From Pseudomonas sp. (lineage in GTDB: Bacteria; Pseudomonadota; Gammaproteobacteria; Pseudomonadales; Pseudomonadaceae): DNA of 11,061 bases. The translations under genes and the position numbers were made by a program. Below the pieces are notes generated by a model. That model was not told the origin of the DNA. It saw only the letters and a list, made by a program, of their open reading frames with translations, and ran no database searches. The stretch's first letter is position 1; each line of letters starts with the position of its first letter. The stretch lies in the NCBI RefSeq assembly GCF_030147005.1, contig NZ_JASLAW010000090.1, forward strand, positions 1-11,061, written 5' to 3'. This document shows, piece by piece, positions 1 to 7,043 of this stretch.

Positions 1-35
1 GTCAATTAAGCGCCAGAGCGGGCAACCGTTAACCT

Positions 36-125
36 GTGGCGAGGGAGCTTGCTCCCGCGGGGCCGCGAAGCGGCCCCGGAAAATAGGACTGCTATGCAGC
101 CAGCGGGAGCAAGCTCCCTCGCCAC
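36..125. repeat. REP doublet (BIME) with perfect 23-bp inverted arms
   Basis: The arms at 36-58 and 103-125 are exact reverse complements over 23 bases and contain the REP core GGGAGCAAGCTCCCTCGC. Just inside the left arm is a second hairpin at 59-77, with an 8-bp GGGGCCGC/GCGGCCCC stem and a GAA loop. Paired, inverted REPs of this kind are the usual BIME form in fluorescent pseudomonads. They lie in intergenic DNA, are mobilised by RAYT-type transposases encoded elsewhere, and can affect mRNA ends. No transposase is present in the window. The hydrolase on the minus strand ends about 275 bases away, so a direct terminator role is unlikely. Confidence 0.9.
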
Positions 126-160
126 GGTAAAGCGTTTCTTCTTAACTGACTGGCATTAGA

Positions 161-230
161 GCAAGCCCCCACCTTGGATTAGGTTCACACAGTTCCATTT
201 GTGAATACCGTCAAGTGTGGGGGCAGCCTT
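161..230. repeat. Degenerate REP/BIME linker unit
   Basis: GCCCCCAC at 165-172 pairs perfectly with GTGGGGGC at 217-224. Inside it TTCACA at 184-189 pairs with TGTGAA at 200-205. The linker between REP-like halves (TTCACA, then about 10 bases, then TGTGAATACCGTCAA) matches the inter-REP linker I remember from P. fluorescens-group genomes. The REP halves are worn compared with the intact doublet at 36-125, so this is probably an old copy. No coding signal accompanies it. Confidence 0.6.
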
Positions 231-399
231 GTGTGAGATGGGCCTCGGCATCGATTGTCCTGACTTGCTGCCCGCCGTTTGGATCGCGGGCATCAGTCTG
301 ATCGCTACAGGCCGCCAGACCGTCACGGGAGCGAGCTGCCTCGCCACGGGTTCAACGCCGCACCCGGAGTTGTGTGGATACCCATGCTGCGATGACGCC
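231..399. other. Intergenic stretch without a convincing gene
   Basis: Open frames crossing this stretch are not credible genes: they have no ribosome binding site and no recognisable protein, and they overlap REP sequence or the hydrolase. It contains a small 7-bp hairpin (TGCCCGC at 269-275, GCGGGCA at 286-292) and a lone REP half at 327-349. It is the downstream flank of the minus-strand hydrolase. No clear T-tract terminator for that gene is visible. Confidence 0.5.
327..349. repeat. Solitary REP half-element
   Basis: These 23 bases match the right arm of the REP doublet (105-127) at 21 of 23 positions, differing at 333 (G for A) and 338 (G for C). The matching inverted partner is missing nearby, so this is a single or decayed REP. 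Confidence 0.65.
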
Positions 400-1089
400 C
401 TAACCGCCGAGAAACTCAGCCACTCGCACTGCCGCAGCCTCCAGATGCTGCTCATGGGTAAACCCCGAAGCCTTCAGCGGCTTCAAATCATGATCTGCCG
501 CCGTCAGCCACATCACGTCGATACGCGGCGACAATTCATAGCCCTCCACCGCCGCCCGATTACCCAACGCATCACGTTCGCCCTGCACAATCAGCGTCGG
601 GGTCTTCAGCCCCGCCAAATGCTCGACCCTGGGCTTCTGCGGCTTGCCCACGGCATAGAACGGATAGCCCAGGCACACCAACCCATCGGCGCCCAGCTCA
701 TCGACCAATAAACTGGCCATCCGCCCCCCCATGGATTTGCCGCCAATCGCCACGTTGCCAGCGACATGACGTCGCACCTCGGCATACACCTCACGCCATG
801 CTTCCAGCAGTTTGGGCGCCGGGTTCGGTGGGCGTTTGCCGTCGTCCAGACGGCGCTGGGCCATGTACGGGAATTCGAAGCGCAATACGCTCACGCCATG
901 CCCGCCAAGGCGCGCAGCCATGTCGTTCATGAATGCCGAGTCCATCGGCGCACCGGCGCCGTGGGCCAGGATCAGCGTGACCGGCTTGCCCGAGGCCGTG
1001 CCCGTAGCGACATCCCACAACCAGCCGCGTTCGCGCACACACTGCGCCCATTGATCCCCGTCAATACTGGCCTTGTGCTCTTTGCCCAT
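400..1089 (-). CDS. Alpha/beta hydrolase (KANL3/Tex30-like family)
   Basis: This is a 229-residue soluble protein of the alpha/beta hydrolase fold. The oxyanion-region HGAGAPMDS lies at residues 43-51. The nucleophile elbow GKSMGG has Ser119, followed by the acid in GERDALG (Asp173) and the His in ADHDLKP (His200), so a complete Ser-Asp-His triad is visible. The HGAGAPMD and GKSMGGRMAS signatures and the length fit the bacterial KANL3/Tex30-type group, whose substrates are mostly unknown. No signal peptide or membrane segment is seen, so it is probably cytosolic. I chose ATG at 1089 because GCGAGG lies just upstream of it. The frame stays open to 1176, but that longer start would overlap the divergent ccoN start. 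The gene runs opposite to ccoN and its 5' end contains a putative Anr box for that operon. A functional link to the oxidase is not shown. Confidence 0.85.
   Translation of the reverse strand: MGKEHKASIDGDQWAQCVRERGWLWDVATGTASGKPVTLILAHGAGAPMDSAFMNDMAARLGGHGVSVLRFEFPYMAQRRLDDGKRPPNPAPKLLEAWREVYAEVRRHVAGNVAIGGKSMGGRMASLLVDELGADGLVCLGYPFYAVGKPQKPRVEHLAGLKTPTLIVQGERDALGNRAAVEGYELSPRIDVMWLTAADHDLKPLKASGFTHEQHLEAAAVRVAEFLGG
1051..1064. promoter_or_regulatory. Anr/Fnr-type box for the first cco operon
   Basis: TTGATccccGTCAA is a nearly perfect match to the Anr/Fnr consensus TTGAT-N4-ATCAA (9 of 10 specified bases). Its centre is about 111 bases upstream of the copy A ccoN ATG, inside the first codons of the divergent hydrolase. 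A -10-like TATAAC at 1114-1119 would put the start site near 1126 and the box near -69, a class I-like distance. A class II arrangement would need a -10 near 1087-1092, where only CATGCT is present. Anr control of cbb3 operons is established in Pseudomonas. Its use here is inferred. Confidence 0.75.
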
Positions 1090-1168
1090 GCTTGCCTCGC
1101 TTTTTAGTCTGCCTATAACTCCAGCCCAAGTGCCGCATCTGCTTGGGTTGAACCGTGGATGGGGAACC

Positions 1169-2593
1169 ATGAACACTACTTTAAGTACCGCCTATAACTA
1201 CAAGGTGGTCCGCCAATTCGCCATTATGACGGTGGTGTGGGGCATCGTCGGCATGGGGCTCGGGGTTTTTCTCGCGGCCCAATTGGTTTGGCCTGCGCTC
1301 AACTTCGACTTGCCCTGGACCAGCTTCGGTCGCCTGCGCCCGTTGCACACCAACGCGGTTATTTTTGCCTTCGGTGGCTGTGCGCTGTTCGCCAGCTCCT
1401 TCTACTCGGTGCAACGCACCTGCCAAACACAGCTGTTCGCGCCGAAAATCGCGGCGTTCTGCTTTTGGGGCTGGCAGGTTGTCATCCTGCTGGCTGCAAT
1501 CAGCCTGCCGCTGGGCTACACCAGCTCCAAGGAATACGCCGAACTGGAATGGCCGATCGACATCCTGATCACCATCGTCTGGGTTGCCTATGCCATCGTG
1601 TTCTTCGGCACGATCATGAAGCGCAACACCAAGCATATTTATGTAGGGAACTGGTTTTTCGGTGCGTTCATCATCACCGTGGCGATCCTGCATATCGTCA
1701 ACAACCTGGAAATCCCGGTCAGCCTGACCAAGTCCTACTCGCTGTACGGCGGTGCGACGGACGCCATGGTGCAGTGGTGGTACGGCCATAACGCTGTAGG
1801 GTTTTTCCTCACCGCCGGCTTCCTCGGGATGATGTACTACTTCGTGCCCAAGCAGGCCGAACGTCCGGTGTATTCGTATCGTTTGTCCATCGTGCACTTC
1901 TGGGCGCTGATCACTCTGTATATCTGGGCCGGTCCCCACCACTTGCACTACACCGCGCTGCCGGATTGGGCGCAGTCGTTGGGCATGGTGATGTCGCTGG
2001 TGCTGCTGGCACCGAGCTGGGGCGGCATGATCAACGGCATGATGACGCTCTCGGGCGCCTGGCATAAGTTGCGCAGCGACCCGATCCTGCGCTTTCTCGT
2101 GGTGTCCCTGGCGTTCTACGGCATGTCGACCTTCGAGGGCCCGATGATGGCGATCAAGACCGTCAACGCCCTCTCCCACTACACCGACTGGACCATCGGC
2201 CACGTACACGCCGGCGCACTCGGTTGGGTGGCGATGATTTCCATCGGCGCGCTGTACCACATGATCCCGAAAGTCTTCGGTCGCGAGCAGATGCACAGCC
2301 TCGGCCTGATCAACGCGCACTTCTGGCTGGCCACCATCGGCACCGTGCTTTACATCGCCTCGATGTGGGTCAACGGCATCGCCCAGGGCCTGATGTGGCG
2401 CGCGGTCAACGAAGACGGCACCTTGACCTACTCCTTCGTCGAAACCCTGGTGGCCAGCCACCCAGGCTTCATCGTGCGGCTGGTGGGCGGCGCCATCTTC
2501 CTCAGCGGCATGTTCCTGATGGCTTACAACACGTGGCGCACCGTGCGTTCGGCGCAACCTGGCGAAGTCACCGCCGCAGCGCAGATGGCCTGA
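1169..2593 (+). CDS. ccoN: Cbb3-type cytochrome c oxidase subunit I, CcoN (copy A)
   Basis: This is the catalytic subunit of the cbb3 terminal oxidase. It reduces O2 to water at a heme b3-CuB centre and contributes to proton pumping in the inner membrane. The 474 residues are strongly hydrophobic, with about 12 membrane helices. Key residues are visible: His60 (low-spin heme b), His207 plus His257/His258 (CuB ligands), Tyr251 (position of the His-Tyr crosslink), Glu323 in TFEGPMM, and the His345/His347 pair in GHVHAG for hemes b3 and b. I chose ATG 1169 because GGGGA at 1161-1165 precedes it and the N-terminus then matches its paralog at 4802. A longer open frame from 1073 has no such support. 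It is first in a four-gene operon, 10 bases before ccoO. By position it corresponds to P. aeruginosa ccoN2, the low-oxygen-induced copy. Confidence 0.97.
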
Positions 2594-2603
2594 GGAGTCG
2601 ATG

Positions 2604-3212
2604 ATGAAACACGAAACGATTGAAAAGAACGTCGGCCTGCTGATGCTGTTGATGGTGCTGGCCGTGAGTATCGGCGGCCTGACCCAGATCGTCCCGCTTT
2701 TCTTCCAGGACGTGACCAACAAGCCGGTTGAAGGCATGAAACCCTATACCGCGCTGCAACTGGAGGGCCGCGACATCTACATCCGTGAAGGCTGCGTACA
2801 GTGCCATTCGCAGATGATCCGCCCGTTCCGCGCCGAGACCGAACGCTACGGCCACTACTCGGTGGCCGGCGAAAGCGTGTGGGACCACCCGTTTCTGTGG
2901 GGTTCCAAGCGCACCGGGCCGGACCTGGCCCGGGTTGGCGCACGCTACTCGGACGACTGGCACCGTGCGCACCTGTACAACCCGCGCAACGTGGTACCGG
3001 AGTCGAAAATGCCGGCTTACCCGTGGCTGGTCACAGCCGCGGTCGACAGCAGCCACACCGAGACCAAGTTGAAGGTCATGCGCACCCTCGGCGTGCCTTA
3101 CACCGACGACGACATCACGGGCGCGGTCGCCAGCCTCAAGGGCAAGACCGAGATGGACGCGCTGGTTTCCTACCTGCAAGTGCTCGGCACTGCCATCAAG
3201 AGCAAGAGGTGA
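2604..3212 (+). CDS. ccoO: Cbb3-type oxidase mono-heme cytochrome c subunit, CcoO (copy A)
   Basis: This membrane-anchored periplasmic cytochrome c passes electrons from the CcoP side to CcoN. The 202 residues begin with one N-terminal membrane helix (about 10-31), followed by the CcoO family signature [15 protein letters not shown] single heme c site, GCVQCHSQ (Cys64, Cys67, His68), follows, and Met136 in ESKMPAYP is the likely distal ligand. Two ATG codons lie in tandem (2601 and 2604). GAGGAG at 2592-2597 is better spaced from 2604, which also gives the same length and MKHE start as the paralog. It lies 10 bases after ccoN and 3 bases before ccoQ, so it is cotranscribed. Confidence 0.96.
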
Positions 3213-3215
3213 GCC

Positions 3216-3416
3216 ATGGGATTTGAATTCGATGCGGGCACCATTCGCGGCCTCGGCACGCTGGTGGTGGCCATCGCCTTTATCGGCCTGTCGCTGTGGG
3301 TGTTCAACAACCGGCGCAACGCGGAGTTCGAGCAGGCGCGCCTGCTGCCGTTCGCCGATGAACCTTCTCCATCCGACGCTCAAGAAGAGCCTGCAACAAG
3401 GAGCACTCGGCCATGA
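3216..3416 (+). CDS. ccoQ: Cbb3-type oxidase small subunit CcoQ (copy A)
   Basis: This is a 66-residue single-helix membrane protein. The helix spans about residues 12-31 and is followed by a basic NNRRN stretch and LLPFADEP, the conserved end of CcoQ proteins. CcoQ stabilises the assembled oxidase in species where it has been studied and carries no cofactor. The ribosome binding site GAGGTGA overlaps the ccoO stop. Its own stop overlaps the ccoP start as ATGA (3413-3416), typical of translational coupling. The tail after residue 50 is longer and more variable than in copy B. Confidence 0.92.
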   Translation: MGFEFDAGTIRGLGTLVVAIAFIGLSLWVFNNRRNAEFEQARLLPFADEPSPSDAQEEPATRSTRP

Positions 3417-4360
3417 CTACCTTTTGGAGTACATGGATCTGCGTACTGACCCTGGGCAGCCTGATCGGCCTGACCTGGCTGTTGATCGGCACCCGCAAGG
3501 GCGAAACCAAAGGCAGCGTCGACCAGACCATGGGCCACGCTTTCGACGGAATCGAGGAATACGACAACCCGCTGCCCCAGTGGTGGTTCATGTTGTTCGC
3601 CGGCACCCTGGTGTTTGCCGTCGGTTACCTGATCCTTTATCCGGGCCTGGGCAATTGGAAAGGCGTGTTGCCGGGCTATGAAGACGGCTGGACCCAGGCC
3701 AAGGAATGGGACAAGGAAATGGCCAAGGCCGACGCCCGGTTCGGGCCGATCTTCGCCAAATTCGCAGCCATGCCGGTGGAAGAAGTGGCCAGGGACCCGC
3801 AAGCCTTGAAAATGGGCGGTCGCCTGTTCGCCTCCAACTGCGCGGTGTGCCACGGCTCGGACGCCAAAGGTGCGTATGGCTTCCCCAACCTGGCGGACAA
3901 CAACTGGCGCTGGGGCGGTTCGGCCGAAGCGATCAAGGCCACCATCATGGGCGGTCGCCACGCGGCGATGCCGGCCTGGGGTGAAGTGCTGGGCGAGGAC
4001 GGGGTGAAGAACGTCGCCGCCTATGTGCGCCACGACCTGGCGAAGCTGCCCTTGCCAGCGGACAACAGCGCTGACCTGGCCGCCGGCCAAACCGCATTCA
4101 GCACCACCTGCGTGGCTTGCCATGGCCCACAAGGCCACGGCGTGGAAGCCATGGGCGCGCCGAACCTGACCGAACCAAGCGGGTTTATCTACGGCACCAG
4201 CCTGGCGCAGTTGCAGCAGACCATTCGCCATGGTCGCCAGGGCCAGATGCCGGCCCAGGAACTGCTGCAGGGCAATGACAAGGTGCATCTGCTGGCGGCG
4301 TACGTGTACAGCCTGTCCCACAGCGCTGATGGTGCAACGCCAGACAGCCCGACCGAGTAA
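3413..4360 (+). CDS. ccoP: Cbb3-type oxidase di-heme cytochrome c subunit, CcoP (copy A)
   Basis: This is the di-heme electron-entry subunit of the cbb3 oxidase, with its heme domains in the periplasm. The 315 residues show two membrane helices (about 8-26 and 56-76) joined by the conserved FDGIEEYDNPLPQWW loop. Two cytochrome c domains follow, with heme sites Cys143-x-x-Cys146-His147 and Cys233-x-x-Cys236-His237. Met186 (AAMPAWG) and Met279 (GQMPAQE) are likely distal ligands. AAGGAG at 3398-3403 precedes the ATG. The linker around residues 89-100 is about ten residues shorter than in the downstream paralog. It is the last gene of the first operon, and a large REP hairpin begins 12 bases after the stop. 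Confidence 0.96.
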   Translation: MTTFWSTWICVLTLGSLIGLTWLLIGTRKGETKGSVDQTMGHAFDGIEEYDNPLPQWWFMLFAGTLVFAVGYLILYPGLGNWKGVLPGYEDGWTQAKEWDKEMAKADARFGPIFAKFAAMPVEEVARDPQALKMGGRLFASNCAVCHGSDAKGAYGFPNLADNNWRWGGSAEAIKATIMGGRHAAMPAWGEVLGEDGVKNVAAYVRHDLAKLPLPADNSADLAAGQTAFSTTCVACHGPQGHGVEAMGAPNLTEPSGFIYGTSLAQLQQTIRHGRQGQMPAQELLQGNDKVHLLAAYVYSLSHSADGATPDSPTE

Positions 4361-4372
4361 CCGCTCCGCTTT

Positions 4373-4475
4373 ACTGTAGGAGCGAGCTTGCTCGCGAAGA
4401 ACCTGAGGACACCGCATTTATCCGGAATAAACGCGGCGCTCTGGATTTTTTCGCGAGCAAGCTCGCTCCTACAGT
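4373..4475. repeat. REP doublet with perfect 26-bp inverted arms after ccoP (copy A)
   Basis: The arms at 4373-4398 and 4450-4475 are exact reverse complements and contain the REP core GAGCGAGCTTGCTCGCG. The interior holds a second dyad: CCGCATTTAT at 4412-4421 pairs with ATAAACGCGG at 4427-4436 with one G-T-type mismatch and a 5-base loop. The element starts 12 bases after the ccoP stop. It could end the transcript or protect its 3' end, although a T-tract typical of an intrinsic terminator is not present after the right arm. Confidence 0.9.
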
Positions 4476-4498
4476 GATCCGATGTTGTTTTCACTTGC

Positions 4499-4513
4499 GC
4501 GACCAAGTGTCGC
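4499..4513. promoter_or_regulatory. Possible RoxR/RegA-family binding dyad upstream of ccoN (copy B)
   Basis: The sequence is GCGACcaagtGTCGC. Read on the minus strand, it matches the RegR box as I remember it (GNGRCRTTNNGNCGC) at all but one specified position. A close relative sits upstream of ccoG at 8936-8950, and both are followed by a similar ACCC(C)TCGC sequence. Pseudomonas RoxR belongs to the RegA family and is known to act on terminal oxidase genes. The assignment here is inference from motif shape alone. Confidence 0.5.
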
Positions 4514-4703
4514 ACCCTCGCAACACCCAACTTTCCCCCCCTCATATTCGGGTCTACGCTTGTTCCCACAGTGGAGCAATTCTGGCTTAGGCGACGGTAT
4601 CCGTTGCGCCCCCTAAAATTCCTGTCCACTCGATCAGCTTTCAATTTCCGATTTAATCCTTACGCAAAACATGGAAAGGGCGCAGAATCTGGCGTGGAAC
4701 GCA

Positions 4704-4717
4704 TTGATACAGGTCAG
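4704..4717. promoter_or_regulatory. Anr/Fnr-type box for the second cco operon
   Basis: TTGATacagGTCAg keeps the full left half-site and four of five bases of the right one. Its centre lies about 91 bases before the copy B ccoN ATG. Weak -10 candidates are CATACT at 4749-4754 and TATAAA at 4771-4776. With the latter, the box would sit near -72. The site is weaker than the one serving copy A (1051-1064). Confidence 0.65.
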
Positions 4718-4801
4718 CCATTGCGTTGCAATGGCCCCTCGCTTTCTACATACTTGCGACCGATTTTACCTATAAAAAAACCTAAACCGTGGAACCCTAG
4801 A

Positions 4802-6244
4802 ATGAGCACAGCAATCAGTCCGACTGCTTATAACTATAAGGTAGTCCGCCAGTTCGCCATCATGACGGTGGTCTGGGGGATCCTTGGCATGGGGCTCGGG
4901 GTGTTCATCGCCTCGCAACTGGTTTGGCCGCAATTGAATTTCGACCTGCCATGGACGACCTTCGGCCGCCTTCGCCCACTGCATACCAACCTGGTGATCT
5001 TTGCCTTCGGTGGATGTGCATTGTTTGCCACCTCCTACTATGTCGTGCAACGCACCTGCCAGACGCGACTGATCTCCGATGGCCTTGCCGCCTTTACCTT
5101 CTGGGGCTGGCAGGCGGTCATCATCGGCGCCATTGTCAGCCTGCCCCTGGGCTACACCACCACCAAGGAATACGCCGAGCTGGAATGGCCGATCGCCATT
5201 TTGCTGGCCATCGTGTGGGTGACTTACGCCGTGGTGTTCTTCGGCACCATCGTCAAGCGCAAGACCAAGCACATCTATGTCGGCAACTGGTTCTACGGGG
5301 CATTTATCCTGGTCACGGCGATGCTGCACATCGTCAACCACGCGTCCCTGCCGGTCAGCCTGTTCAAGTCCTATTCGGCCTATTCCGGCGCGACGGATGC
5401 GATGATTCAGTGGTGGTACGGGCATAACGCCGTCGGGTTCTTCCTCACCACCGGTTTCCTCGGGATGATGTACTACTTCGTGCCCAAGCAGGCCGAACGT
5501 CCGATCTATTCCTACCGCTTGTCCATCGTGCACTTCTGGGCGCTGATCACCCTGTACATCTGGGCCGGTCCGCACCACCTGCACTACACCGCGCTGCCGG
5601 ACTGGGCACAGTCCCTGGGCATGGCGATGTCGATCATCCTGCTGGCGCCGAGCTGGGGCGGCATGATCAACGGCATGATGACGCTCTCGGGCGCCTGGCA
5701 TAAGCTGCGCACCGACCCGATCCTGCGCTTTCTGGTGGTCTCGCTGGCGTTCTACGGCATGTCGACCTTCGAAGGGCCGATGATGGCGATCAAGACCGTC
5801 AACTCGCTGTCCCACTACACCGACTGGACCATCGGCCACGTACACGCCGGGGCCCTCGGCTGGGTGGCGATGATCTCCATCGGCGCGCTGTACCACATGA
5901 TCCCCAAGCTCTTCGGCCGCGTGCAGATGCACAGCGTCGGGCTGATCAACACCCACTTCTGGCTGGCCACAATCGGTACCGTGCTCTATATCGCCTCGAT
6001 GTGGGTCAACGGCATTACCCAGGGCCTGATGTGGCGTGCGATCAACGATGACGGCACCCTCACCTACTCCTTCGTTGAAGCGCTGCAAGCCAGCCACCCA
6101 GGCTTTATCGTGCGCGCCCTGGGCGGTGCGTTCTTTGCCACCGGCATGTTGTTCATGGCCTACAACGTCTGGCGCACCGTGCGTGCCTCCGACCCGGAGC
6201 AAGCTGAAGCCGCCGCTAAGATCGCCGTCGTGGGAGCCCACTGA
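4802..6244 (+). CDS. ccoN: Cbb3-type cytochrome c oxidase subunit I, CcoN (copy B)
   Basis: This is the second catalytic CcoN subunit, a 480-residue polytopic membrane protein colinear with copy A apart from one extra N-terminal residue and a longer C-terminus (EAAAKIAVVGAH). All expected ligands are present: His61, His208, Tyr252, His258/His259, Glu324 and His346/His348. It should therefore be active in O2 reduction. I chose ATG 4802 because the protein then aligns with its paralog from the first residues, although the ribosome binding site (GTGGA) is weak. The stop overlaps the next start as TGATG. The central part is nearly identical to copy A at the DNA level, including a 57-base identical run at 5648-5704. 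By position this operon corresponds to P. aeruginosa cbb3-1, the copy described there as expressed under most conditions. Confidence 0.97.
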   Translation: MSTAISPTAYNYKVVRQFAIMTVVWGILGMGLGVFIASQLVWPQLNFDLPWTTFGRLRPLHTNLVIFAFGGCALFATSYYVVQRTCQTRLISDGLAAFTFWGWQAVIIGAIVSLPLGYTTTKEYAELEWPIAILLAIVWVTYAVVFFGTIVKRKTKHIYVGNWFYGAFILVTAMLHIVNHASLPVSLFKSYSAYSGATDAMIQWWYGHNAVGFFLTTGFLGMMYYFVPKQAERPIYSYRLSIVHFWALITLYIWAGPHHLHYTALPDWAQSLGMAMSIILLAPSWGGMINGMMTLSGAWHKLRTDPILRFLVVSLAFYGMSTFEGPMMAIKTVNSLSHYTDWTIGHVHAGALGWVAMISIGALYHMIPKLFGRVQMHSVGLINTHFWLATIGTVLYIASMWVNGITQGLMWRAINDDGTLTYSFVEALQASHPGFIVRALGGAFFATGMLFMAYNVWRTVRASDPEQAEAAAKIAVVGAH

Positions 6245-6852
6245 TGAAGCATGAAGTAGTCGAGAAGAATATCGGCCTGCTGGCCTTCTTCATGGTCATC
6301 GCCGTGAGCATCGGCGGCCTGACCCAGATCGTTCCGTTGTTTTTCCAGGACGTGACCAACAAGCCGGTCGAAGGCATGAAACCGCGCACCGCCCTCGAAC
6401 TGGAAGGCCGCGATGTTTATATCGCCAATGGTTGCGTGGGCTGCCACTCGCAGATGATCCGCCCGTTCCGCGCCGAAACCGAACGCTATGGCCACTACTC
6501 GGTGGCCGGTGAAAGCGTATGGGACCATCCCTTCCTGTGGGGTTCCAAGCGCACCGGCCCGGACCTGGCGCGCGTCGGCGGACGTTACTCCGATGACTGG
6601 CAGCGTGCGCACTTGTACAACCCACGCAACGTTGTGCCTGAGTCGAAGATGCCGGCGTACCCGTTCCTCGTGGAAAACAAGCTCGACGGCAAGGACACCG
6701 CGAAAAAAATGGAAGTCTTGCGCACCCTGGGCGTGCCCTACACCGACGAAGACATCGCCGGTGCGGCCGCCGCAGTCAAAGGCAAGACCGAAATGGACGC
6801 ATTGGTGGCCTACCTGCAGGGCCTTGGCACCATCATCAAAAGCAAACGGTGA
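6244..6852 (+). CDS. ccoO: Cbb3-type oxidase mono-heme cytochrome c subunit, CcoO (copy B)
   Basis: This 202-residue paralog of the copy A CcoO has one N-terminal membrane helix (about 10-31), a heme c motif GCVGCHSQ (Cys64, Cys67, His68) and Met136 in ESKMPAYP as the likely distal ligand. It is a membrane-bound periplasmic cytochrome that feeds CcoN. The start overlaps the ccoN stop by one base (TGATG), with GGGAG at 6232-6236. Most differences from copy A lie in the segment around residues 141-157 (FLVENKLDGKDTAKKME versus [17 protein letters not shown]). The heme region is almost unchanged. Confidence 0.96.
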   Translation: MKHEVVEKNIGLLAFFMVIAVSIGGLTQIVPLFFQDVTNKPVEGMKPRTALELEGRDVYIANGCVGCHSQMIRPFRAETERYGHYSVAGESVWDHPFLWGSKRTGPDLARVGGRYSDDWQRAHLYNPRNVVPESKMPAYPFLVENKLDGKDTAKKMEVLRTLGVPYTDEDIAGAAAAVKGKTEMDALVAYLQGLGTIIKSKR

Positions 6853-6857
6853 CCTGT

Positions 6858-7043
6858 ATGGATATCGGGATGATTCGCGGCCTGGGCACCGTTGTGGTGA
6901 TGGTGGCCTTTATCGGCCTGGCGTTGTGGGTATTCAGCCCACGGCGCAAATCGGAATTTGACGACGCGACCATGCTGCCTTTTGCGGATGACCCCGAAGC
7001 CATCAAGCACGTCGAGCAAGCGTCTAGGAGTAACAAAGAATGA
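6858..7043 (+). CDS. ccoQ: Cbb3-type oxidase small subunit CcoQ (copy B)
   Basis: This 61-residue protein has a single membrane helix (about 8-28), then SPRRKSEFDD and the conserved MLPFADDP. It is the small accessory subunit of the oxidase. I chose ATG 6858 because MDIGMIRGLG matches the CcoQ family N-terminus and CGGTGA at 6847-6852 precedes it. A GTG at 6849 in the same frame would add MTC and overlap the ccoO stop. The gene ends in an ATGA overlap with ccoP (7040-7043). Confidence 0.9.
   Translation: MDIGMIRGLGTVVVMVAFIGLALWVFSPRRKSEFDDATMLPFADDPEAIKHVEQASRSNKE

Larger units (their letters stand above)
4361..4801. other. Regulatory intergenic region between the two cco operons
   Basis: No gene is supported in these 441 bases. 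The ccoN frame stays open back to 4571, but that extension has no paralog support and no ribosome binding site. In order the region holds the REP doublet (4373-4475), a RegA/RegR-like dyad (4499-4513), a possible -10 hexamer CATATT (4543-4548), an Anr-type box (4704-4717) and an A/T-rich stretch with TATAAA at 4771-4776. The arrangement suggests that copy B has its own promoter or promoters rather than depending on read-through from copy A. Confidence 0.7.

Noticed and set aside
36..125. CRISPR array or novel retron-like structure suggested by strong palindromes
   Set aside because: There are no regularly spaced direct repeats with unique spacers, and no reverse transcriptase or cas gene is nearby. 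The palindromes match the REP/BIME pattern.
217..711. Long plus-strand open frame at the left end
   Set aside because: It overlaps the well-supported hydrolase on the other strand, lacks a ribosome binding site and has no recognisable protein features. It is a by-product of GC-rich coding DNA.
1181..2737. Long open frame antisense to ccoN copy A (and a similar one at 4766-6241)
   Set aside because: Both are mirror frames of ccoN with His/Arg/Gly/Gln-rich, low-complexity composition. They appear in both paralogs because the paralogs are alike, not because they encode a protein.
3380..4417. Long antisense open frame over ccoP copy A
   Set aside because: It overlaps an unmistakable di-heme CcoP and extends into the REP. 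No start signal or family resemblance is seen.
4571..4801. N-terminal extension of ccoN copy B by 77 residues
   Set aside because: The added peptide is not membrane-like and has no counterpart in copy A. It would also cover the Anr-type box. The internal ATG at 4802 matches the family start.
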